Source of the DNA: Pyrodictiaceae archaeon
GTDB lineage: Archaea; Thermoproteota; Thermoprotei_A; Sulfolobales; Pyrodictiaceae
DNA length: 22,667 bases
Assembly (NCBI GenBank): GCA_027046105.1
Contig: JALTZQ010000044.1
Location: 1 to 22,667 of the forward strand
Direction: 5' to 3'
Under the pieces are notes generated by a model. The model ran no database searches. It was not told where the DNA came from and saw only the letters and a list, made by a program, of their open reading frames with translations. Both the position numbers and the translations under genes were made by a program. Of this stretch, positions 14,490 through 21,529 are shown piece after piece (position 1 is the first letter of the stretch; every line of letters starts with the position of its first letter).

Positions 14490-14945
14490 CTATGTTTCTT
14501 CTCTAATACTCCTAGAGGTTCTTGGACCGATTTTTCTCAGAGCACTAATCAACTTATCCACAAGCTCCTCGGGGTCATCAAACTTTCTCGTAATATAGAG
14601 TGTAGGGTAGTCGGGTAGGCTTGTATCAAGCTGATACTCTAGGCTCCCACCAATGCCTAGCATTACTGTTATTGCTTTCCTGAATGCCTCACTATAATGG
14701 TCTGGATCGTCATCTTCACCTGCTCCAGGTAGTGGTACTGAGACTGTAACAGCATACTTGCCATTCGATTCTCCAACCTCAATGGTGACTTCACCTAAAT
14801 TTACCAATGTGGCTTCACCTTCAGCATCAAAGGAGAAACCGTTTTCTTTAAGGAACCTTTGCAGCTTCTTAGCCCACTCCTTTTTTGAAGGATGCCCTGG
14901 AAGACCAACCTCCTCTTCAAACAAGGTTACAAAACCACCCCACAC
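14490..14945 (-). CDS. Unrecognised soluble 151-residue protein
   Basis: No family recognised. The protein is acidic and soluble, with a helical start (SKKEWAKKLQRFLKENGFSF), alternating strands (ATLVNLGEVTIEVGES, KYAVTVSVPLP), an acidic loop (GEDDDPDHYSEAFR), a strand YPTLYITRKF and a closing helix (DPEELVDKLISALRK). This looks like a compact alpha/beta domain. The GTG at 14945 is taken as start; TTG at 14924 (residue 8) has GGGTGG 9 bases upstream and is an equally good choice. A TATA-like TTATAAGTTTAAAG on the minus strand near 14991-15004 supports its own promoter. It converges with the 12-helix protein gene. Confidence 0.72.
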   Translation of the reverse strand: MWGGFVTLFEEEVGLPGHPSKKEWAKKLQRFLKENGFSFDAEGEATLVNLGEVTIEVGESNGKYAVTVSVPLPGAGEDDDPDHYSEAFRKAITVMLGIGGSLEYQLDTSLPDYPTLYITRKFDDPEELVDKLISALRKIGPRTSRSIREET

Positions 14946-15029
14946 TACTCTATAACACAGTGCTATTCATACCATGTAGTTGTCTCAGTTCTTTAAACTT
15001 ATAATCATACCTATCCCCTATAGTAGTCC

Positions 15030-15479
15030 TTAGATATTCCTTAGCAGCCAGCCCAGGACCAGAAATCCTACAGCTATTATCGTAACAAGCATTATGTGGA
15101 TACCCAGATCAATTATGTTCGGTTCAATACCACTTCTTCTTGCACGTGCTATTATCCTAAGCCTCGCATCAATAGCTAGTCCTATTGTGGCTAAGACCAG
15201 TAGTGCCTTCACCCCTAAAATCCATGCCTTTCCCTGGAATGTGAACCACTGGTCTATGGGGTACCAGTTTATCCCCATATAGATGCCAGTAGCCACAGCT
15301 ATTATCAGGCTTGGCAAACCAATCTTTTCATAAACAGCTTCATAGCGATCTAGCTCTCTTAGCGAGCCTGTCCGAAAAGCACGGGGTAAATAGCCAAGGG
15401 CCAGAACAAGGTGTCCACCTATCCAGATTGAAGCTGCCAGTAAGTGTAGGAGATGTGCAATAGAGTAAACTGTGGCCAT
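15030..15479 (-). CDS. CopD-like four-helix membrane protein
   Basis: 149 residues with four membrane helices. The opening IAHLLHLLAASIWIGGH (His9, His12, His23) followed by ALGYLPRA matches the start of CopD/HemJ-type domains, and His residues recur at the last helix (GIHIML). Members of this group bind copper or heme at the membrane or act in heme synthesis; the sequence does not separate these. The unit resembles one repeat of the 12-helix protein encoded 560 bases away (IAHxxH opening, same number of helices). The start ATG has GGAGGGG 8 bases upstream. An 18-base inverted repeat lies at the expected transcription start. Confidence 0.75.
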   Translation of the reverse strand: MATVYSIAHLLHLLAASIWIGGHLVLALGYLPRAFRTGSLRELDRYEAVYEKIGLPSLIIAVATGIYMGINWYPIDQWFTFQGKAWILGVKALLVLATIGLAIDARLRIIARARRSGIEPNIIDLGIHIMLVTIIAVGFLVLGWLLRNI

Positions 15480-15512
15480 GGCCTTCCCCTCCAGCCCGTG
15501 TCACTAACCTTT

Positions 15513-15530
15513 CGTTAGGCTAACCTAACG
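15513..15530. promoter_or_regulatory. Inverted repeat at the CopD-like promoter (candidate operator)
   Basis: CGTTAGG-CTAA-CCTAACG: perfect 7-base arms around 4 bases, 34 bases before the ATG at 15479. On the minus strand an AT-rich box (AAAATAAG, about 15537-15546) lies just upstream, so the repeat sits at or near the transcription start. Confidence 0.5.
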
Positions 15531-15667
15531 GGCTTCTTATTTTCATAACTCCGTATCCGCCACAGCAGCTATCTATCGGACGTGAAAGAATAGCATATGT
15601 TAATCCGGTTAAACTTACACAAACTACCTTAAGTAGCCCTAGAACTATCGTAGATGCTCCGTTCCCG

Positions 15668-16531
15668 GTGACTATACTGGCTAGCAGTATTGCCAAGGGC
15701 TTTGTAGCATTGATGGCTACAACCATTCTATGGGGATCATCATTTCCATTTATAAAGCTCGTTGTCATAGATATAGGTGAGTATCGTTATGTCTGGCTAC
15801 GTAGCCTTATAGCATGCATGGCCCTCTTACCATTCGTCTTGAAGGAGCTTAGTAAAGCAACGAACAAACACATAATTACGGTACGTGGAGGCCTCCTAGC
15901 CGGGATAGCTTATGCACTTGGATTATGGCTACAAGGCTGGGGTACAGGGTTAACGACAGCATCTAATAGTGCATTTATTACTGGATTAAATGTTGTATTT
16001 GTCCATGTCTATGTTGCTTTAGTTCTTAGCCGTTATAGTCCTAGTTTAGCTGCCTCACTCCTACTAAGCGTGATAGGCCTCTATCTATTCACGAATCCTA
16101 CGGGAGGGCCTAACGTAGGCGACATACTTGTATTATTTGGCGCCGTGGCGTGGGCCGCTCAAGTGGTTATTGTTGATCGCTATAGTCGGGGCAATCCGTT
16201 GATCTTTGTATTCTTTGAGATGTTGCCTGCACTGGCCTTCATAGTACCCGACATAGTTTCAGCAGGAGATCTTGTAGTATCCTCAACAAGTCTATTAATG
16301 GTGGTGTACTTGGCTCTAGCATGCAGTGTAGCTGCTTTCACACTACAAGTATATGGTCAACGATATGTTAAGCCAGAAGTTGCTGCACTAATATACCTAC
16401 TTGAGCCTGTATTTGCAGCAATATTCGCGAACATTGTCCTTGGAGAGACAATGTCGCTGATCCAGGTAATTGGTGCAGTAATGATGTTGATAGCGATGGC
16501 GATATCTACGCGTGAAGCACAAAAAGCCTAA
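15668..16531 (+). CDS. EamA/DMT family permease
   Basis: 287 residues with about ten membrane helices in two five-helix halves, the standard layout of drug/metabolite transporters. ILWGSSFPFIKL near residues 20-31 and the second-half PVFAAIFANIVLGE stretch, where PxxAxxxxxxxLGE is the EamA hallmark, are clear. It probably exports or exchanges a small metabolite; the substrate is unknown. The start is GTG; a TATA-like TTAAGT lies about 36 bases upstream (15629-15634). The gene stands alone, divergent from the CopD-like gene and convergent with the flavin-reductase-like gene (30 bases between stops). Confidence 0.9.
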   Translation: MTILASSIAKGFVALMATTILWGSSFPFIKLVVIDIGEYRYVWLRSLIACMALLPFVLKELSKATNKHIITVRGGLLAGIAYALGLWLQGWGTGLTTASNSAFITGLNVVFVHVYVALVLSRYSPSLAASLLLSVIGLYLFTNPTGGPNVGDILVLFGAVAWAAQVVIVDRYSRGNPLIFVFFEMLPALAFIVPDIVSAGDLVVSSTSLLMVVYLALACSVAAFTLQVYGQRYVKPEVAALIYLLEPVFAAIFANIVLGETMSLIQVIGAVMMLIAMAISTREAQKA

Positions 16532-16561
16532 AAGACGAAATGAAGCACAGTGGGGCACCAG

Positions 16562-17359
16562 TTAGCGCTTTGTCTTCATCCTTCTACGTGCCTCCTCAAA
16601 ATAGTACTCTACATCGTCAGCCTCTAAGCCATATTTAGAAACTATCTCAGCAATCACCTGCCGTAGTTCATCTTCTGTACGGGCCTCATCCGCGGCACGA
16701 TATACTTCATTAAGAACCATTCTACGTCTTTCAGCATACTCTTTGAGTCTTCCAGCCGCGAATTCTAACTCACGTTTCTCAAACTCTTTAGCAGCCACAT
16801 ATACCCGGTAGACGGGGCCAGGTCTCCTAGTGCGGCCAAGATACATTAATGGACGGTATTTCTTAAGCCTCCACATACCATTCTCGAAATCCTCGATGGC
16901 GTAGGCAGCTACGACTTCACCTATGAAGAGATCGTGGTCACCAGCTTCGACAATCTTGTAAAGACGTGCCTCAATAGCCGCTGCAGCTTCAGTTACAATT
17001 GGTGCACCAAGCACCTCGCCACGCATGATTGTTAATCCTGCTTCTCTTATCTTGTCCTTAAAGAACCTCTCAGAGACGTCGCCTAAGAAGGGAGTCTTAT
17101 CTACTAGGCTATAGTCAAGTAGGTTTAATGCAAATACTCCACTCTTCTTTATGAGCTTATAGGTGTAGCGTTCTGGGGCGATAGCTACAGCGACAAGTAG
17201 GGGCTTGAAAGATACTTGGCACCACCAAGCAGCAAGCATACCACCTATGCGTCCATTATACTCAACAGTAACGAGTACTGGAACAGTGGGGTAAAAGAGG
17301 CGTTCTGCATTAGATAAATCTATTCTCTTTAAGACCAAGGTGGCTACACCGGGAACCAT
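16562..17359 (-). CDS. Flavin reductase-like FMN-binding protein with helical C-terminal extension
   Basis: 265 residues. Residues 15 to about 185 match the flavin reductase-like split barrel that binds FMN and reduces it or uses it: VPVLVTVEYNGRIGGMLAAW, SFKPLLVAVAIAPERYTYKL, and GVFALNLLDYS are the characteristic strands, and GDHDLFIGEVVAA closes the barrel. Typical members end near 190. About 75 further residues are highly charged and helical (KEFEKRELEFAAGRLKEYAE, EDELRQVIAEIVSKYGLEAD), likely a helical hairpin for oligomerisation or partner binding. The ATG at 17359 lies about 20 bases from a TATA-like ACTTATCC, so the transcript may be leaderless. Confidence 0.88.
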   Translation of the reverse strand: MVPGVATLVLKRIDLSNAERLFYPTVPVLVTVEYNGRIGGMLAAWWCQVSFKPLLVAVAIAPERYTYKLIKKSGVFALNLLDYSLVDKTPFLGDVSERFFKDKIREAGLTIMRGEVLGAPIVTEAAAAIEARLYKIVEAGDHDLFIGEVVAAYAIEDFENGMWRLKKYRPLMYLGRTRRPGPVYRVYVAAKEFEKRELEFAAGRLKEYAERRRMVLNEVYRAADEARTEDELRQVIAEIVSKYGLEADDVEYYFEEARRRMKTKR

Positions 17360-17375
17360 GTAGTTAACTACTCTT

Positions 17376-17456
17376 GGATAAGTATGTGCCGTAAGAAAGT
17401 AGTCTAGGGAAGAACTTTATCCCATATATGTGCCTAGCCCAGCAATTGGTGGGAGG
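17376..17456. promoter_or_regulatory. Divergent promoter region for flavin reductase-like and thioesterase genes
   Basis: Minus strand: ATACTTATCC (17385-17376), about 20 bases from the ATG at 17359. Plus strand: CTTTAT (17415-17420) as TATA-like box and GGGAGG (17451-17456) as ribosome binding site, 5 bases before the TTG at 17462. The binding site fixes the otherwise weak TTG start. Confidence 0.5.
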
Positions 17457-17461
17457 AAACC

Positions 17462-18514
17462 TTGCCCGATATTGAGGCGCTTAAGAACATACTGTACTGC
17501 AAGGGCACGAGGGTAATAGGTGATCGTGTAGAGATCTGTGATACTGTTGTTGAGACAGTACGCATAGTTCTACCTAGGCATGCTAACCCTCTGGGCAGAA
17601 TGCATGGAGGTAGGGTGCTTGAATGGATAGTGGAGGCAGCGATGCTCGCTGGTGTTCGTGTAGCGCGAGGCCCAATAGTCATTGCTAGCATGGATCACAT
17701 GTTCTTTCTTAACCCAGTACTGGTTGGTGATGTATTCTATGTGCGTGCATGGGTATCGTTTATTGGTAGGACAAGCATGGAAATAGGGGTTCTTGCCTAC
17801 TCACGTAGAAGTGAACGAGCCTATGTAACCACTTATGCGCATCTTGCAGCTGTCTCAGTAGATTCATCTCTTAGGCCACGCCCTGTACCAGTTAGAGTTG
17901 AACCAGCAAGTCCTTGGGAGGAAAAGCTAGCAGAAGAGGCACAGTCTCGTAGAATGCAGAGAAAACCACTAATCGAGCGTAGGAGAATGGCTGTAAACGA
18001 TCTATCCCCTCCACCTAGTCTATGGGACGAATACCAATTAGTAAATTACCGGATAGTGATGCCAGAGGATACCGTGTATGCCGATACACTGCATGCTGGC
18101 CGCCTCCTATACTGGCTCGACGAGACAGCAGGCATACTTGGGTCAGCATATGCAGGTGGACCTGTAGTCACAGCAGCTGTTGATGCAACTGCATTCTACT
18201 CGCCCATGCGCCCCGGTGATATAGTGGAGATACATGCGGCAATTACCTATGTAGGACGACGTACGCTCGAGATAACACTGAAAACAATATCCATAGGGCT
18301 AGATGGTGCTAAGAAGCATACAACAACAGCACACTTCACAATGGCGCACATAGGTCTTGATGGCTCAACAAGAGAGGTTCCAAAGCGCTCTCCGCCACCC
18401 GATAAACTTGATGTATGGAGGGAAGCAGAAAGGCGTAGAGAACAAAGACTCAAAGTCCTTACTGAGCTCCGGCAGTCTCTTCGACTACTTGAGGACGAGC
18501 TTTCAAAAATCTAG
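17462..18514 (+). CDS. Acyl-CoA thioesterase with tandem hot-dog domains
   Basis: 350 residues, two hot-dog folds in one chain (about 25-140 and 190-305) joined by a charged linker, then a helical tail. This is the layout of ACOT7/ACOT12-type thioesterases that hydrolyse acyl-CoA in the cytoplasm. Unit 1 has NPLGRMHGGRVLEWI with Asn42 but Val57 where the catalytic Asp would be. Unit 2 has HAGRLLYWLDETAG with Asp220 but no Asn at the matching place. One complete Asn-Asp active site can thus form across the two units, as in mouse ACOT7 (Asn24 and Asp213). The start TTG is supported by GGGAGG. The last 56 bases overlap the convergent ccmF-like gene. Confidence 0.88.
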   Translation: MPDIEALKNILYCKGTRVIGDRVEICDTVVETVRIVLPRHANPLGRMHGGRVLEWIVEAAMLAGVRVARGPIVIASMDHMFFLNPVLVGDVFYVRAWVSFIGRTSMEIGVLAYSRRSERAYVTTYAHLAAVSVDSSLRPRPVPVRVEPASPWEEKLAEEAQSRRMQRKPLIERRRMAVNDLSPPPSLWDEYQLVNYRIVMPEDTVYADTLHAGRLLYWLDETAGILGSAYAGGPVVTAAVDATAFYSPMRPGDIVEIHAAITYVGRRTLEITLKTISIGLDGAKKHTTTAHFTMAHIGLDGSTREVPKRSPPPDKLDVWREAERRREQRLKVLTELRQSLRLLEDELSKI

Positions 18515-21512
18515 CATATAGGATGCGTGCAACAAGAGTATAGATAGCTGAAAGTGCCATTATTGTTGGCCCAAGCCAAACCAGTACCACACCGGGCACT
18601 ATCTTCACCTTGACTTGTATACCTTCTCTAACTATAGTCGAGTTTTCGGGATTGAACTTTTCAGCAGCGAGGTAGAGCTCAAGAAGTACTTGTTCAAGCA
18701 TAAATGGTCTCTGTTGCGGGCCCATATTACGTAGTATATCGCTATAGTAGCCTGCGGCCATGATGGCTGCGAGTGCTAGCTTCTTTTCTGGTGGTAATGT
18801 CTTAAACGTCTCGCTTAGATAGTAGACTAGTAGTTCGTGGAAAGTATTCTTGGCACCAGGTATTGGCGCTGTTAGTGTTGGCGGATATACTACGATATAC
18901 ATTTCATCAAGGCCAATAATAGGATGTACAACAACAGGGACAAGGCCATGTATACCTTGAACCTCGCCATATGCCTCAAACCGTATCTTCACTGGTATGG
19001 TGACGCTTTGTCCATTCCAGTCAATACGTAGATCGAGCTCTAGCCAGGCGGTCTCTGGTACAAGCCTAGGACCATCAATATAGCCGAAGCAATTGTTTAC
19101 TGCCAGACATTCGGGCGTCGATAGTATGCTAGTGAGCCTTTTCTCATTGGTAAGGACATCATACACATCACTCTCCATTAGAGCTTTAACGTAGGGATCA
19201 GGATTCTGGCTCAAGTACATGTATACAGAGACGCCACGCGGGAGACTGGATGGTACTCTTATTCTAAGCCCATTAACTTCTATTGTAGCATTTAGTGACA
19301 AATAGGCATTCTCGATTGTGAGTGTGTTGTTGATTAGGCTTATTCTCCCTCTTCCAGGCCTCTCCATTAAATCAGCTGATACAATACTGGCACCATATAG
19401 CGTTATACTTACGTTGCCGAGTTCTAGTTTGGCCGGTTTACTAAGCCTAAGCTCGAAGAGATTGTGGACCCCACTAATGTTGGTACTTTCAATTGGTGAA
19501 GCAATGGGCTCTATAGTAAGCTTTTCAGCCTTAAGCCATGCTCCTACGTTTGTTGCGACAAGGGCGCCTTGCCTATCAAACTGTGGTGTAATTGTCAATC
19601 TGACTGTCTTAGGCTTAATAATGAGACTAGCTTTACCCCCAATGAATGGCAGCCATATAGTTGTATTGGCTGCAAAGTTGCGTTGTATTATTGAGCCTTC
19701 AATGACAGTTTCACTAGTAACGTTTTCATCTAATTCAATTACACCCTTTCTTGCGAGTTCTGTTAGCCTTTGGATAGTCACGTTGTTTTCAATGATCTTT
19801 TTACCTTCCTCGTATGCACGGAGAATATCAGCAAGGTCTAGCGTCAATGCCATTAACCCCTCCCAGGCCAGGAAATAAGTCGTATACCTCCCCACATACC
19901 CCGTATAGATATCAACAACACTATCGCTGATCGAGTAGCTGTAATCTACAAGACTAAGCTTTATCCCGCCTGGCAGAATAACGGGTTCGCCAGGCTTAAC
20001 AGCATACTCGTAGAAGTAGAAGTCGTTAAATGAGTAGGTCCCACTTAATAAGACTCCTAATGCGGTTAATGCCATACCCAGATGAAGAAGATCTATACCA
20101 AACATTCGATTCACTAATCCTCTTAGCCCCGAGACTAGCCTACGGCCTGCATCAACTAAGGCAGTTGCAGCAGCTACGGCAGCCCATGGGAGCCCGAAGG
20201 CCATCAGAGCGTTTGTTGTAATTGGGGTAAGCGGAGCCAAGACTATTTTACCGAGAAGGGCAGCTACGCCAGCTAGAGTTGAAACAATGCTGGTGGTTAT
20301 TAGGAGGGCTATTGAGCCACGCCATCCAAGTTTGTCGCCAAGAAGCGCTAATGGGAGTGAGGCAAGTAGCACAATCAGTATTGGGTAGAGTACTGGGTGA
20401 TAGAACGCTATACCACTACTCATTTGGGGCACGTTAACAGACTGGCCAAGTGCAACTAGTATTGATGGTAGGAAGAGGCTTGAGAAGACAAAGAGAGCGG
20501 CTATACCAAGTGCAGCAGAAGCGATTAACATACCAACATGGTACGGGTTGCGCCTCTTCAATGCCCCCTTTACTTCCTCGATAAAGCTTTCCCTAGACAA
20601 CACATAAAGTGATAAGACGAAGAACCCAATAGTGTAGCCCAGTAGAATTAATGCGCCAAGACCTGGTGCCCCGAAGCTATGAAGGGGGCTAAGTCCTGTT
20701 CTTGTAATAAACATGCTAAGAAAGACTGTTGAAATGATGAAGAGGAGTACTGGCCTGCGTAGTCGGGGCAAGGCTATGGCTAGGTGTGGGTATAGTGTTG
20801 CAGCAAGCCACACCATGAGCTGCCCGTTTTCTACTGGATCCCAGGCCCAGTAGCCACCCCACCCAAACGTCTCATAGCTCCAATATCCACCGACCAGTAT
20901 GCCTATTGTTAGTAGAGCCCAGCCTACCTCGAATATCATGTGGCCTCTACGCTGGTATCCTACTAGTAGAGCAAGTGATGCAGCGGCTAACAAGGCATAA
21001 CCGCTAAATGTCGTTAGTGGGTGTGGATACATCCAGAAACTCTTTAGTAGTGGGTTAAGCCCTGCGCCGCTAACAGCTTCTCTACCAAGCGGGTCAAAGG
21101 CTCCGAGAAGATATGCAGGTATTAAGCCGCCTATGATGAGCAATGGTAGTCCCGTGATAAGTAGTTGAGGAGGCTCCTCATCCCCTCTACGCAATAGTAG
21201 GAATAGTGTAGATGCAGACACCATTGTTGCGAAAAGGAAGAGGCTTCCACCACTAGTAGCCCATGCAGCAGCTAAGCGAAGCCACCATGGTAGCCCGGGG
21301 CTTGTATTACGATAGACCTCTAGTAGACTATAGTCTAGGAAGAGGAAGGGGATCTCATATATTATCCAAGCAACGATGATAGAGATGCTTGATGCTACTA
21401 GTAGATTTCGGGCTAGCCTAACCTTACCACGAATAGCAGCTACTAGAGCTGCAATAGCTAAGCCTAAACCTATTAGAGGCGGGTAACCCGTATAGTGCAA
21501 ATCCAGTACCAT
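18459..21512 (-). CDS. ccmF: CcmF-type cytochrome c heme lyase with enlarged outside domain
   Basis: 1017 residues. CcmF joins heme to apocytochrome c at the outer face of the membrane. The WWD motif is at 218-236 (WGGYWAWDPVENGQLMVWL). The four heme-binding histidines of CcmF have counterparts: His164 (YPHPLTTFSGY) and His278 (SPLHSFG) flanking the WWD loop, and His243 (YPHLAI) and His477 (LLHLGMAL) for the buried heme b. About 13 membrane helices fill residues 1-490. Residues about 492-970 form a large outside domain with eight N-x-S/T sites, followed by one last helix and a basic tail. Bacterial CcmF is about 650 residues, so this domain is some 300 or more residues larger than usual. ATG with GGGGTG upstream; 17 bases after the cytochrome-CcdA gene, so the same operon. 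Confidence 0.9.
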   Translation of the reverse strand: MVLDLHYTGYPPLIGLGLAIAALVAAIRGKVRLARNLLVASSISIIVAWIIYEIPFLFLDYSLLEVYRNTSPGLPWWLRLAAAWATSGGSLFLFATMVSASTLFLLLRRGDEEPPQLLITGLPLLIIGGLIPAYLLGAFDPLGREAVSGAGLNPLLKSFWMYPHPLTTFSGYALLAAASLALLVGYQRRGHMIFEVGWALLTIGILVGGYWSYETFGWGGYWAWDPVENGQLMVWLAATLYPHLAIALPRLRRPVLLFIISTVFLSMFITRTGLSPLHSFGAPGLGALILLGYTIGFFVLSLYVLSRESFIEEVKGALKRRNPYHVGMLIASAALGIAALFVFSSLFLPSILVALGQSVNVPQMSSGIAFYHPVLYPILIVLLASLPLALLGDKLGWRGSIALLITTSIVSTLAGVAALLGKIVLAPLTPITTNALMAFGLPWAAVAAATALVDAGRRLVSGLRGLVNRMFGIDLLHLGMALTALGVLLSGTYSFNDFYFYEYAVKPGEPVILPGGIKLSLVDYSYSISDSVVDIYTGYVGRYTTYFLAWEGLMALTLDLADILRAYEEGKKIIENNVTIQRLTELARKGVIELDENVTSETVIEGSIIQRNFAANTTIWLPFIGGKASLIIKPKTVRLTITPQFDRQGALVATNVGAWLKAEKLTIEPIASPIESTNISGVHNLFELRLSKPAKLELGNVSITLYGASIVSADLMERPGRGRISLINNTLTIENAYLSLNATIEVNGLRIRVPSSLPRGVSVYMYLSQNPDPYVKALMESDVYDVLTNEKRLTSILSTPECLAVNNCFGYIDGPRLVPETAWLELDLRIDWNGQSVTIPVKIRFEAYGEVQGIHGLVPVVVHPIIGLDEMYIVVYPPTLTAPIPGAKNTFHELLVYYLSETFKTLPPEKKLALAAIMAAGYYSDILRNMGPQQRPFMLEQVLLELYLAAEKFNPENSTIVREGIQVKVKIVPGVVLVWLGPTIMALSAIYTLVARILYARFLKARPQVVEETAGAQ

Positions 21513-21529
21513 GTATCATAACACCCCAA

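Noticed and set aside
19318..19878. A 186-codon plus-strand frame opposite the ccmF outside domain
   Set aside because: It is the complement of a well-supported coding frame, with Ser/Leu-rich shadow composition and no family motif.
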